In this document: piece by piece, positions 23,200-35,309 of the stretch
Numbering within the stretch: position 1 is the stretch's first letter
Layout: every line of letters starts with the position of its first letter
Source of the DNA: Nageia nagi
Lineage: Eukaryota > Pinophyta
Assembly (NCBI GenBank): GCA_050084985.1
Contig: JBITNC010000001.1
Location: forward strand, 189,038,001 to 189,102,000
Reading direction: 5' to 3'
DNA length: 64,000 nucleotides
Made by a program: the position numbers and the translations under genes
Notes under the pieces: generated by a model
What the model was told of the DNA's origin: nothing
Database searches by the model: none
The model's input: only the letters and a program-made list of their open reading frames with translations

Positions 23200-25400
23200 T
23201 AGGGTACAAAAGAATTATGCTAATGCACCATGAAGATAAAGTGATAGGGTTCGATGGATATATCTTCATGATGAATATTATAGTACTTCAAAATATTGTA
23301 ACCATTCTATAGAAAAATATAATTATGAAGGAAACGATTAATCTAAGGATGAAGAACTTCCACCTAATGCACTTGAGGTACTCACCAAAATTTTACCTAG
23401 TCCCCAAGGTAAGAAGGAATTTTTACCTTTCTTTTTCCAAATCTTGAAAGAAGTTAATATTGAATTCAAACACCTTTTAGTGTCTACCCTAGAGAAAAAT
23501 CCTGAATACATCAAGAAAAAATAGATTATGCAACAAATATAACATGATATGATCTTAAATCCTTATAGGAAACCATATAGGTACTTTGAGTCCCCATACC
23601 GAGTCACTTTCTTAAACTTTTATTTATGCTTGACTCACAATTTTCATGAACCCTTAGTCCAATGAAAATCACCTCTAATTAAGCAAATAAAACCTAGCAA
23701 CTTTACTAATCCCAAAATGATTGCTTAGTTATAGGTTCATGATCCTATCCCAAATCCATAAATATTTAGGGTTAATGATGAAAAACTTGTATTATAGTAA
23801 ATTTTCTTGGCTATGATGAAGATCAATAAGATAACATTGATGACTAAGAGCTAGTTGATATCAAAAATAAAAAATACCTATTAGGCTACCTATTCTTGAT
23901 GTTTGGATGGATGAACTAGATCTAAAAATCAAATTTGGCATGAGAAGATGACCCAATTGGTCAAATGATGAATATTCTATTCTATAGAGAGAAATAAAAC
24001 TCTTAAAGCTTAATTAAAACTTCAATATAGCCTTGCTAGAAAGTAATATGGAAATGGTAAGCAATTTGATTCATACATTAGAATAAGATAAAATCCAATA
24101 TTTTGGCCATTTTTTAGGGTTAGAAAAGAATGAGAATGTAGATGCCATTGGACCATCAATACAAGTAGATTCAAATGATGCAATCTACAAAATCATGTAG
24201 CTAAAGCAATAAAAAGACTTCATACTATCTTGCATCAATAAATTTGCATTTGTAGTTTCAAGAGGTAACAAGAACTGCTTTCACTATCACATTACTCAAA
24301 AGAGGTGTGATAAACAAGTAAGTTTTTACTATATTTGGTGGTCATTTTAATCCTAGAATACATTTACAAAGATATCACTTAGGGTATATTTTATTTGAAA
24401 ATGATGATGATTTATTAGCTAAATTGTTTCCTCTCAGTTTGAGAGTAGAATTGTTCTTGTGGTTTACTAATTTACCTAATGAAAGTATTACATATTTTGA
24501 TGATATGGTTAAAGTATTTCTTGAGAGGTATCACTTGTATATAACCCAAGAACCATATCCCTTAGAAATGTATACCCTAAAATAAAAATAAGCAAAACTT
24601 GTTAGATATTTCATTCAAGAATGATACAAAGTAGCTAGTATTATCCAAATACCTAACAAAGAGAAGAAAAATGTCCTTTTTAGAGCATTGTTACCTTGAT
24701 GTAGGAATGAATTTTCCAATTACCAATATATACCATATGAAGAATTGATAGAATAAAAATCCTTCAATGATCCATTAGATCACATAAAATAGAAAATGAT
24801 TCTTAATAAACCTAAGAAAATCAAAATAAAACCAGAATTTGAAACTAAAAAGATCATTAGAGTTAGTCATGATGATATTGAAGTTTGGGAACCTAGGAGA
24901 TAATGAAGGTAATATATAGAGTTTCATGAGGATATGAATTATGTCTTATATGCATTAGTTTATAGAAACTTTATCCATTATCCATCCTAAAAATAACTCC
25001 TAGAATAAAACCTTTGGGCTATTAGGTACATATTTTTTGTAACTTTCATATATGAGCTAGTCATGCCACAAAGGAATGTTACCACTTGAAAAATCTAATC
25101 CAAGATTTGCATGATGAGGAAAAGTTTTAATTTTACCATGATATTTCACATGAATATTTGTAGCAACATAGAGCAAAGGTAGTGTAAGATGGACCTATAC
25201 ACCCATAAAACTAAAGGTTATAGATCTTCAACAATCCATTCTTGCAATTCAAGAAGGTAAAACTTGATGATAGTTCAAAATAGCTCCAAACCAAGGTTGT
25301 AAGTGTTCCTAAAACATAACCCCAAATACAACATCCACCAGTACTAGGTATGATTCTTGATATTGATGGTATTTGGGTTATTATATAAAGTTGGTTTTAA
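23200..25400 (+). pseudogene. gag polyprotein of the outer element (decayed)
   Basis: The plus strand reads ALEVLTKILPSPQGKKEFLP (23370s). It then gives the retrotransposon-gag core at 24346-24890: LFPLSLRVELFLWFTNLP, ESITYFDDMVKVFLERYHLY and IIQIPNKEKKNVLFRALLP. This is the PF03732 pattern of LF-x-x-S-L...W-(F/Y)-x-x-L-P-x-x-S-I...F...Y. At 25040-25120 a zinc-knuckle-like C-x-(F/Y)-H...HATKECYHLKNLIQDLHDE follows, typical of Tat-lineage gag. Gag coats the RNA in virus-like particles. Stops sit mostly where Gln, Trp or Arg would be, which points to decay rather than a wrong frame. Confidence 0.75.
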
Positions 25401-26340
25401 TTTTAATTTTTCTATTTTTCATCATGAAATGGAAAAATGAAATATTTCATAAGAAAATCCATATTCATTTTTTTTTAGTCCCAATGTTAATGTTGGATTC
25501 AAGCATTTTCACTAGGATACATTGGTAGAAAATGGTAAATATTATAAAATATTTATCATAAAATTGATGTATCTATATAAAAAAGAGTCCTTATTTGATA
25601 AAATTTGTAAAATCTAGATAACTTGCCTAGTCGGTATTACAACTAGAAGTCTAGGTATTTTAGATCATATCCCTTTATATTGGTAAAACACTAAACACCT
25701 TTTTTTTAAGTTTTAAATGATTTTAAGAATTATTTATCTTTTCATAAAATTTTCTTAGCCAATAATCATTCATTGTTGCTAGATTCTAGCATCATTCTTA
25801 AAAATGATTGTACTTCCCTTTCTCCATAACATGTTTTGTATAACATATTACATTGGTAATTTAAACATATATTTATTTCTTATTTTTTTCCAAATAGTCT
25901 ATGTTTAAAAATACATAACAAGGTCATAAAATCAAATACACAATTTATATCACCAAAACATATCATATATGTGTGTGTGTGTGTGTGTGGAAACTCTGAT
26001 TTATAGAATGGTGATGAGTATGAGTCCTACATTGAGACCTAGATATACTCTTAGAAGCCCATACTATAGTGAAGGTCTAACCAAACTGCAAAATATGATT
26101 ATCCTTCATAAGAATCAAGCATTGAAGACTCTTTAGCTTCTATTTATGGATGACATATGAAGGGACTCCAACATATCTATCTATCTCTATAAGATCTCTA
26201 TTTGTTAATCATGAGCAGCTAGTTTCTCCTATAAGCTCAAAACCTATGCTTGTAGAGTCTCAACTTGAACCTCTAAACTTGTACCAAAATATGAACAAAG
26301 ATTTAAGTTATCCTAAAAGTCATGTAATAGGTTAATCTAG
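25401..26340. other. no recognisable gene; includes a short (TG)n run
   Basis: Between gag and the antisense ORF, where pol would normally be, no RT or integrase motif is visible in any frame I read. A (GT)9-10 run lies at 25972-25989. The ORF at 26150-26335 is a plus-strand shadow of the tail of the antisense ORF. Confidence 0.5.
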
Positions 26341-27048
26341 ATAAATTGTATTCAAAATAGATATACTTGAGATGTAGGCTGAGGGCATGATAGCTCTAGA
26401 TGTGGAGGGTGTAGAGGGATCTATAGCTCGGGTTGGAGATGGTGGACCATCTATGTCTATAGGCTCCTCCTATTCTTATGTATCCTTCTAATCCTCATCC
26501 TCTTCCTTACCTCCTCTTCATTAGCAATGCCTAATGGAATAAGCCTCATAGTATCCCACTAACATTGATAGTCCTAAGTGTGCTGATGGTGTGGAGTTGG
26601 CACCTTGAGGCATCATTGTCAAGCTTCTTCCACTTTGCACTCTAAGAGAGCATAACTAGAACTCTAGTTAGAATGACCTGATATCTATAGTATTGGTCAT
26701 AGTTGGATAAACCTTAGGAATAGGTACATCCTATATCATACTAAACTGATGGAGTACCCTATTCGAATGATAGACATCTACGATCCACCTCTATCCTTCT
26801 ATATAATATGGATTCATGGTCCATGATAGCTTCTCACCTAAATCATCCCAGATAGATAAGTCAAAATAAGGGTCCCATGTAATGTCCTTATCATCTAATA
26901 AGTCTATAAACCCTTGACATTTCTCTACTTCCCGTGTAGTACCCATCCTTTTGGTCATCTTCCATATGAACCAATGGGGCATGTTTTCTCAAATAATTGT
27001 ATTCAAAAATATCCTTACCATGCTAATATGCTTGTAGACCCATGCTTG
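26341..27048 (-). pseudogene. plant mobile domain (PMD, MAIN-like) ORF, C-terminal part
   Basis: Antisense to the outer element's gag. The minus strand reads QAWVYKHISMVRIF at the insertion edge. It continues CQGFIDLLDDKDITWDPYFD, WIVDVYHSNRVLHQFSMI and DVPIP. These match the plant mobile domain (PF10536; the domain of MAIN/MAIL1 and PP7-long-form proteins): L-Q-x-W-x-Y-E-H...L-x-x-x-x-(V/I)-x-W-x-P-Y...I-V-E-x-x-x-x-D-R-V-x-R-Q-F-G-x-x-Q-x-I-P. A Ser/Thr/Pro-rich tail follows (ANSTPSAHLG..., SPTRAIDPSTPSTS). PMD proteins occur as host factors and as transposon passengers. The sequence resumes at 38090 because the Athila-type element split it. Confidence 0.75.
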
Positions 27049-28543
27049 TGATTGGAAGAAATATGAATTATCAATTAAATTAATGGTATTTTCACTAACC
27101 CCCTTCTACCAAACCTTAAGTAAGTATAGAAAGGACAAGTTAGCTCAAAGAGTGGTACTCAAAACACCCTACTTAACCTCTCGCTAGTTATGATAGTTAA
27201 CATTATACTTCTCATTATTTATCAAATCTAGGCCAATGCTTAAAGCTATTTGCAATAGAAATAACTATTTGGAGATAGTAAAAACATGATTAAATCAATG
27301 TAGAATTCAAAAGCTTGAAAATAATTAATAGAAATAAACTAGCTGCATCATTTTATCATTAAATCCTAATTATCTGATCTTCTATGAAAAGACTGAACTT
27401 AAGAGATTTCTAAATTAGTTTAATATATTAAACTTAAGAGATTTCTAAATTAGCTTAATATATTGAAGTAAATATAATGTTAAGTAAATCAATATCTTAA
27501 ATAATACTAAATGTAAATAAATCAAACATAAATAAGGATGAAATACTAAGTAGTGGGCCCTATCTCTCCAGCATTTCCTTCCTTCTAACACTATTTTTCT
27601 ATATCAAAGATCTTTTCTTTATTACTTTATGAATTTTAACAAGATGAATACATAGAAATTGATAACTATCATCCCTCTCTACCTCTTTTTTCTTCTCTTC
27701 AAGTTTTTATTCTTTAATTCTACTAACAACTATACTATAATCATGGTTGAATATCCTAGATATTTCAACCAAATGAGTACAATTTTGAACTAACTATTCT
27801 AAGGTATCATAGCTCATATCTTGGAAAATAGATCTACTAAACAAAGAAGGCCTTTCCTCAAATCTCTAATCCTATTCTTAAGCTAAGATATCTATGCTTG
27901 ACTATTGAAACCATAGAATAGCTAACTATGTTCCTAGGTGATGACATATTATCTTCAATTAGCCATGTTTGTAGTATGTGTTCCACCTAGGTACATAAAA
28001 TACTACTGACATTGACTTTTTACCACATCATATTATTGGTAGAATATTCTGGCGTATTCCACATCTTTTTTTCAACATTATTCATCTTTAAAGTCCTTTA
28101 GTATAAAAGGCTCATTCAACATATGACTTAAAAGACTTCTTTAACATTTTGCATTCCTTTAGCATTCCACTTAAAAGAATCCTTCAGCATTCCACTTAAA
28201 AGATTCCTTTAGCATTTTCCATTCCTTTAGTATGGATCAAATCCCCTTTCTTTAAAGTTATCTCAGGAGTTCCTTCAAGGGTTCTTATAACTCCTTTCAT
28301 CATTGTAAGAATCATTCTTTATTCTACCATTTATGCTCAATGAAAATACATTATATTTATAAAATAAAGACATTATTTTCCAAATTTACCAATATAAAGC
28401 ATAAGCAAAATCAAACATGCATTTCCGTATGAAAAGATAGTTATATATGAAATTATGTATATTATTACTATAATATCCATATTTATTAGACATAAACATG
28501 CATATATAAAAGGTAAAAAGGAGGCCTTAACTACATCTCATCG
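27049..28543 (-). repeat. 3' LTR of the Athila-type element
   Basis: Starts TGATTGGAAGAAATATG and ends CTACATCTCATCG (last A of CA changed to G). It aligns along its whole length with 36602-38084. Both copies carry an internal 35-bp tandem duplication (CTTAAGAGATTTCTAAATTAG, near 27402-27465) and tandem TTCCACTTAAAAGA units (28130-28215). Confidence 0.93.
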
Positions 28544-28553
28544 TTCCCCCAAA
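28544..28553 (-). promoter_or_regulatory. polypurine tract of the Athila-type element
   Basis: Minus-strand TTTGGGGGAA abuts the 3' LTR start. TTGGGGGA is typical of plant gypsy elements. Confidence 0.85.
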
Positions 28554-28599
28554 CTTAAAGTTTTACTTCTCTTGAAGTAATGAAAATTTTACAAAAATA

Positions 28600-29800
28600 G
28601 TAAAAAACTCTATTTCCTATGGGAACATTGTACAACAACATTGAAATCATAAGGTTCTATGACCTTCCTCAATCTAGCCTCATAGAATAGGTTTGGAACT
28701 TGAGAAGGTTTCTCCACTTTCCTTGCTTGGCTATAATTCTGAACTATATCATTTTTCCATTCTTCAAATGCATCTTCATCTTAATGTTCTTATTCAAAGT
28801 AATATGCAACTAGATGTAAAATAAGAGATGGTCTAAATTTCATCCCTACCCATAGTTTTCCAATAGTTATAATAGTTTTAACAATAAATTTGGCTCTTCT
28901 TTTTCTCCATCTATGATTCCAAGGTGAAACAATCTCCCTTTCCTGATGTTTGCTATTTCTCATTACATTAAAACATTTTTCATAGGCTTCCACAACTTGA
29001 GTGAATGCCACTTTCATAAACTATTCATAAAGTTGTAAGCATAAAATTTTTTCCTTCCTAAAAATATCAACAAAGTATGAGTTATGTTGTACACCTCTAG
29101 CAAGATGAGAAGCATATTGTGGAAACACATGTTCTATTCTCATCATCAGAGAATCTTTTGATTCCCTTTTGAGAGATCTCTCATACTCCACCAAAGGAAT
29201 TTGATTTTGTAAGATATAAAGAAACCCTCTAAGCTATACATATCCTACTAAAACATTTGGAATAAAATCAACACATTATGATAGAATTAAGTTATGAACA
29301 TAAAACTCATAGAGTAGGTTGATCTCCTTCTGACTATTATCTTTGACAACTTGGCTAAAATCACTAGGAGTGTTTACTTTATATACCTTACCTTCCTTAG
29401 CTCTCTATATCTACCATTCCTATAATAGATAATTTTTATAAGTGTTATAGGTAGTAAAGGGTCTCCTTACCTCTATAACTTGATCAACTAGTTGATAAAC
29501 ATTTTGTAGATTATCATGAGCTTGGAGTGCATTGTACTTTATTATTTGAAGCTCTTTGTTAGTCTTGGTAATGTCCTCCCAATATTTAATATAATTATGC
29601 ATAAAATATTTTTCATCTACTTTCATCCTCAAAAGAAACTACAAAAGCTTCCATAATTGGTTTACTATAAGGGAAAATTTTTTCCAAGAAAGGCATCTAG
29701 CCCCTTTCCTAGAAAACCTAAACTATAGCTGCATCTATCAATAGCTTGTGTATGTTTTTTGGCTCCCATTTTTGTTTCTCCCCACTCACCATTGTTTCAG
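28600..29800 (-). pseudogene. extra 3' ORF of the Athila-type element (envelope-position ORF, unknown function)
   Basis: A minus-strand reading starts at an ATG at 29792 (MVSGEKQKWEPKNIHKLLID). It continues through 29420-29632 (MRMKVDEKYFMHNYIKYWED... LQNVYQLVDQVIEVRRPF) and 28790-29017 (MKVAFTQVVEAYEKCFNVMR), with frameshifts and stops between. Athila elements are known to carry an additional ORF here, sometimes called env-like. I see no signal peptide or clear membrane segment in the readable parts, and no domain I recognise, so an envelope function is not claimed. Confidence 0.5.
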
Positions 29801-30600
29801 CTTGGTGTTAATAATGGACTAATACCATATGTTGGTTTCCTATAGTGCAAGGTTATGATGATGTGATGTGCACTAAGAAGTAAGAATAAAATCATTTAAT
29901 GCTAAGAGAGCTAACATGATATTAATGGTAACTTACTTGTATTTGGTAGGGTAGGTAATCCATCATATCCTAAAGTGATAGGTGTAGTGCCAAATATTAT
30001 GTAATGATCATTTCTAAGATTTTATGATCCAAATTTGATAGTTGAAGTCATTTGCATGATTTGAAAAAGGGACTTAAATCATTCTTGGCAATGACATGCA
30101 TAACTTGAAATCCATGATGCATAGGAATCACCACATTTTTTCTTATAGTGGAATGATGTGTTCTTTGTGAATATACTTTATTCCTTTAGTATGCTACTTC
30201 AGCATATGATCAATAAGTCTATGTTCTACTTTAGTATGCAATGGAAAAACTACAAAAACCTTCCCCCAGATTGAAGAATGACATGTCCACATGGAAAAAG
30301 AGCTATAGGTGTATGCATAAAATAAAAAATGGATAATATAATAAAATATAAATAATAATATAACTAATTAAATCAAATTAAAAAAAAATACATACCTAAG
30401 TGAGCTATGTGGAAGAGAAAATGGTACAAAAGACCTTTTTTATATATATCACAACAAGACTACAAAATAGTCTATTTTCATCCATATAGATGCCAAAAAC
30501 TAGTTTTCATTTGAATGACTACCAAATATTTGGTTTTCACCCCTATCATGGGCTGATCAAAATTTACCAGCTTTATTAATCTTGTGCAATGTTCATTTTA
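29801..30600. other. spacer between the extra ORF and integrase
   Basis: AT-rich DNA without recognisable coding sequence. An AGTATGC motif recurs at 30188-30240. Confidence 0.5.
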
Positions 30601-31860
30601 GGTGAGTTTGATGGAGGAAGTAGATCCCTCCTCTATCAAACAAATATCTACTTTGCTCAACTTAGAAACAAACTCTACGCTGGAAATAGGTTGATGATAA
30701 ACCCTCAATCTATGTCCATTAACCAATAATGTTCATATAGAATCATCAATTGGTTTCAATTAAATTGTGCCATTATTTAAGATTTGTAGAATTTCATAAG
30801 GACTTAACCAATGAGTTCTCAGTTTACCCATAAAATCTTGGTGGTAAGAATCAAATAGTAATGCCCAGTCACCCACTTGGAATTCTCTTTGCTAAATATG
30901 CTTGTCATGCCAATCCTTTCTTTATTTTTGAATAACTTTAGTATGGTGTAGGGATTCTTTTTAGAGTGCACTTAATGCATTTAAATCTTGTACTCTTTGA
31001 ATTTATGCCTAAGATAATCTTAATCCAACTATTTTTGCTATTCTCAAAGTTTCTATTTCATACTCAATGGGCATTATGGGCTTCTTTCCATAAACTAGTT
31101 CATATGGAGTAAATCTAGTTATGGATTTTGATGTAACATTATAGGCCCATACAACCTTTGAGAGTTTAACTCCCAATCTTTCCTATGTGTAGCCATAGTT
31201 TTTATCATTATAGCCTCCAATTCTCAATTAGTAACCTCCACTTGTCCATTAGACTATGGATGGTATGGAAAAGATTTTCTATGCCTTATCTAATAAAGAT
31301 TTATAAAATGCTCTATGAAATTGGACATAAACTAAGGACCTTGGTCACTAACCAAAAATCTTGGAGCCCAAATCATTGCATAATGTGATTGTATAGAAAC
31401 TCTGCAACTTGCTCCTCCTTAGCCTATTTCATAGCTAGCACTTCACACCATTTAGTAACGTAATCTACATAAACTAAAATGTTTTTATTACCTTAATATG
31501 GAGGATTAATTGGTCCCACAAATTCCAATCCCCATTGTTGAAATGGTTCAATGACCACTTGAGTTTGAAGAGGCATTTTTGAAGTTGCAATTGTCCTACC
31601 AAACCATTGACATTGGTCACATTATCTTGTGTTTTTTGACATCTTTATGTAAATAAGGCTAATAATATCCATTACCCATAATTTTTAGTATAGTATGTCA
31701 AATAGAGAAGTGTCCTCCTGAAGGTTCATCATGATAAGCTCAAAGGACATCAAAACTTTCATCTTCTCTAAGACATCTTCTTAAGATATTATCAAATCCC
31801 CTATTAAAAAGTAGCCCTCTTATCCATGTATAATTAGAACTCTCCCTAACCAAATTTTTC
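30601..31860 (-). pseudogene. gypsy integrase (decayed)
   Basis: The N-terminal zinc segment is visible (AYHDEPSGGHFS... then CDQCQWFGR, the H-H-C-C module, 31590-31740). The catalytic core follows: VIEPFQQWGLEFVGPINPP and ILVYVDYVTKWCEVLA (31400-31560), matching W-x-x-D-F-(V/I)-G-P...V-D-Y-x-(T/S)-K-W-x-E-A. The first catalytic Asp of the W-G-x-D-F motif reads Glu. The segment downstream is full of stops. It is a dead copy. Confidence 0.85.
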
Positions 31861-32560
31861 CTTTTATTTGGATAAAAATGGGCTATCACCTTTCCAATGA
31901 CCAAATAATTTGCTATATCAACAAACCATGGGGTATGAATAGATAAGGCAAATAATTGTTCATCAGGAAATGAGTCATTAACTAATCCTTTATCCCTGGG
32001 GCAAGTAATTCTAGATAAAAAGTTAGCAATAGTATTAGATTTTCTTGGCTTATCTACAATAGTGACATTAAATTATTGAAGGATCAATAGCCATATTATG
32101 ATCCTCCCACTCACTATAGGTTTATTCATTAGATATCTGATGGCTACATTGTTAGTATGAATGAATACTGAAAAAATAGTAATGTAATGGCAAAATTTAT
32201 TAATAGTGTAAACTATTGCTAAAAAATCTTATTTAGTAGTTGTATAATTTAATTCTACTCCTATAAAATTTTTGCTAACATAATAAATAGCATAAGGCAA
32301 TTTCATCTCTTCCTCCTGATCTAGTTCTACTCTAATTGCTAGGTTGGATGCATCAGTATGAATGGAAATGGAAGCTTCCAATCTGGCCCTCTTAAAATTG
32401 GACTTGTAGTAAGTTTGTCTTTGAGGGTTATGAAAGCATTTTCATAATTAGCTACCCAAAAAAATATCTAATCTTTATACAATAGTATAAATAGAGAAGT
32501 TATAATATTTTTGAAGTTTTCTATGAACCTTCTATAATACCCTATATGCCATAGAAAGCT
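31861..32560 (-). pseudogene. gypsy RNase H (decayed)
   Basis: Minus-strand reading: ARLEASISIHTDASNLAIRV, LPYAIYYVSKNFIGVELNYT, then FLAIVYTINKFCHYI. It matches gypsy RNase H (T-D-A-S...Y-x-S-R-x-L-x-x-A-Q-x-N-Y-T-x-x-E-K-E-x-L-A-(V/I)-V-(F/Y)). The Glu of the T-x-x-E-K-E stretch is replaced by Lys followed by a stop. Confidence 0.87.
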
Positions 32561-33240
32561 TCTAACATAAGTCTAGGTAATAGGAGTTGGGAGTTCTTTT
32601 ATGACCCCAATTTTATGACCTAGTACTATTCCTTTATTCATCATCATAAAACATTTTTCATGGATCAATGAAAAATTATGCTATTGACATCTTATCAATA
32701 CCTTTTCCAAATTCTTTAGTGCTTCTTCATAAGTGTTCCCATAGACTATGAAGTCATCCATGTAGACCCCCACATAGTCATGTATAAGATCTGCAAAAAT
32801 GGATATGACCACTCTTTGAAACATGGTTGGAGAATTACAAAGGACAAAAGGTAACACCCTATAAGCATATGTGCCCCAGGTACATGTAAAAGTAGTCTTT
32901 TCCTAGTCTACATCTACAATGTTAATCTAATTATAACCACTAAAGCCATCTAAAAAGGAAAAGTACTTCTTCCCATCCAAAGTATCTAAAACTTGATCAA
33001 TAAAAGGTAAAGGGAAGTGGTCTTGATGTGTGGATTTATTTAGACATATATAATCCACATAATCTCTCCACTTACCATTTTTCTTTGGAATTATGACCAA
33101 TAGTGATACCCACTTACTATTAGAAATAGGATAGATAAAATCTACACTTAATAATTTTTCTATTTTTGTTTTAACAATATCCATTAATGTTGGGTTCACC
33201 CTTTGTGGTGGCTGCTATACTATCTTTCTTTCATCAATTT
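32561..33240 (-). pseudogene. gypsy reverse transcriptase (decayed, catalytic box intact)
   Basis: The 90-codon frame at 32927-33199 has VIIPKKNGKWRDYVDYICLN, DHFPLPFIDQVLD and YFSFLDGFSGYN. These are RT motifs of the Tat/Athila type (P-K-K-x-G-K-W-R-x-C-V-D-Y-R-x-L-N, F-P-L-P-x-I-D, F-S-x-L-D-x-x-S-G-Y). The catalytic box YMDDF is intact at 32753-32764. The Arg of V-D-Y-R and the Cys before it have been lost. Frameshifts separate the blocks. Confidence 0.92.
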
Positions 33241-33772
33241 AGATGTGGTATGTACATGTCTTTGGATGAATACCCTTGATGTTAGAGTACTCCTAGGAAA
33301 AAGCACCACTCTGACTTTGTAGAACTTGAAAAAGTGTTGATTCTTCTTTAGTGGCCAACCAAATATTGATATTTAATTTTCTATCATCTTTAAGTGAGAT
33401 CTATTTAGTTCCTTATTGAATGGAACACAACTATTGAGGTGTTTGTATGAATGAATTTAAAGGACAAGTATGAGAAAATGAAGAATGAAATACCTTTGTT
33501 CTCTCTCTGAAATAATCACCAATGGGAATGATGTGAGTTAAAGGATATTTGAATAAGGAGAGGAAATGAGATTGTATAATTAGTGCTATGTTGAAGATAT
33601 ATTGTTGTAGTGTCATAGTAGGCTACTAAGAAGACTCACTAATCTCTTCACCAGATTCTTCTAGTTCCTCCACATGTTCTTTAATAGTTATCATTATCAA
33701 TGTAGCAATGTTATCTGCTCCATACATCTTAGTCTCATCAACCCAAATTTGTCTTAACAATTCTAACAAAAA
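33241..33772 (-). other. protease-RT linker, no recognisable domain
   Basis: Coding-like in places but full of stops. It should be the pol linker between protease and RT; no motif is recognised. Confidence 0.5.
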
Positions 33773-34200
33773 CTATGCTGGTGGATATAGAGATAAATAT
33801 TTTATTTCCATGCTAGCATTAATATTCATGGTACCTAACCTACAATCTATAAGAGCTACTACAGTGGCCAACCAAGGTCTACCCAAAATGATGGGATAGC
33901 CATTTTTATTCTTTCTTAGGTGTAATATTAGAAAGTCTACAACATACTCCCAAGACTCAATGGTAATAGGCACATCTTCAATTATGCCTATAGGTGTAGC
34001 AATCAATTGATCAACTATTTGAAGGGCAATTGTGGTAGGTTGAATTTCATTAAGGGCTAACTTGTTGCATAAGTCAAAAGTGATTATATTAATGGCTGAT
34101 CCCAAGTCTATTAATACATTAGGAATTATTGTAGATCCAATTGCAATAGTTATGATTGGAGTGCCTAGATCTCCTTACTTGGGGGTATTTACATTCTCTC
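33773..34200 (-). pseudogene. gypsy aspartic protease (mostly open)
   Basis: A 110-codon frame (33773-34105) begins MGSAINIITFDLCNKLALNE and contains PITIESWEYVVDFLIL and YPIILGRPWLATVVALIDCR. This is the retropepsin pattern D-x-G-(S/A)-x-x-(N/S)-(I/L)-(I/M)...I-(I/L)-L-G-R-P-(W/F)-L. The codons before MGSA read D-L/M-G-S-A, so the catalytic Asp is retained. The protease cleaves the gag-pol polyprotein. The family's D-x-x-x-G form with GRPWL favours the Tat/Athila branch. Confidence 0.88.
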
Positions 34201-34922
34201 CCAAAATATCTACAAGTTTACCATCAACCTGAATGGTTTATAGCAAACTCTTCTTCTTTCTTCCTATAGTTTTTATGCATAATTCTTTCACATATTTATT
34301 CAATTATGGAATATCCTTTATAGCCTATAGAAATGGTATTGGAATATTCAATTTTTTTTTTCTTGAAGAACCTAAGACTCGTCTTTATTATAAATGATTA
34401 CCAACCTTTCTAGGTATGGTACTGCATTACCTAGTGCTTCACTATTGATTAGAATTCAATTTCTAAAACTACTAGTTCTTCTTCTAACACCTCTATCACT
34501 ATTGGTTCCTATTGTTGTGAATGGATTTGTATGGGTATAGGAGGATTAATTATATGTCCATATTTGAGTATTGCATTTATTTCATAAACATCTTCTTATT
34601 CTAAAGTATTAGTAGCATTCACCTATTGGTCAAGATTCTGTAAAGGCTGTGTTGGTAGGATAGGCTACCATGGAAGAGGTTGACTCTATTGTTGTGATGT
34701 AGGTAAGTAACCATGTTGTTGAACAAGATTTCTCCTTTGTGTTTGATATGATTGATTTGAAACTTCTTGATACTAATTCTAGGGTACATTATTCTATTGA
34801 TTCTATGGCTAATTCCATTGATTCTATGGTTGATTCCATTGATTCTATGGTTGATTCCATTAATTCTACTAGTATGTACCTTTAAGATTTAATTATGGTG
34901 GATATTGGGAAGAATTTATAGG
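34201..34922 (-). pseudogene. gag C-terminal low-complexity region
   Basis: Gag-to-protease stretch with an (N-Q-P-x-N-Q-W)-like repeat encoded by a 24-bp tandem unit at 34783-34870. Trp codons within it have become stops. Confidence 0.6.
34783..34870. repeat. 24-bp tandem repeat inside gag
   Basis: Plus-strand units of ATTCCATTGATTCTATGGTTG occur about 3.5 times. On the coding strand they give alternating Asn-Gln-Pro and Asn-Gln-Trp, a composition common at the C-terminal end of Athila gag. Confidence 0.8.
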
Positions 34923-35168
34923 CTATTGATATTGCCAAGGAGTATACATATTCCCAAACATACTATTACCAAGAGGTCTAGAATTTATGTAATTTAGATC
35001 CAATATTGAATTTACCATAGAAGTTTTTGTTGCTGGTAAATAAGCACATCCATTAGTTGAATGTACCAACTCATAGATATTGCATATTGTAGTCTTATCC
35101 ATGGGACATTCATGCAGAGCATGATTTTGATAGCACCTTGGGCAAAAAATACTCAAAGGTTCCTTCAT
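34923..35168 (-). pseudogene. gag zinc-knuckle segment
   Basis: An 81-codon frame reading EPLSIFCPRCYQNHALHECP. The pattern C-x2-C-x4-H-x4-C is an intact CCHC-like knuckle (C, C, H, C) for RNA packaging. It is followed by CNIYELVHSTNGCAYLP, which resembles a second degenerate knuckle. Confidence 0.8.
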
Positions 35169-35309
35169 AGGTGTTTTTCTAGATGCTTCTATATTTTTGA
35201 TTTGATTTAATTAACACAAGATATCTATTTTGAAGGAAACTAATTCCTTCAAAAATTTTGTTACTACCAATACACCATACTACTTAGATCTCTTTGAATA
35301 TATTCTAGT

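Noticed and set aside
28600-29800. Calling the Athila extra ORF an envelope protein
   Set aside because: Only its position supports it; no signal peptide, membrane anchor or fusion-like segment can be seen in the decayed frames.
33708-33899. 63-codon plus-strand ORF
   Set aside because: Shadow of the gypsy protease frame on the minus strand.
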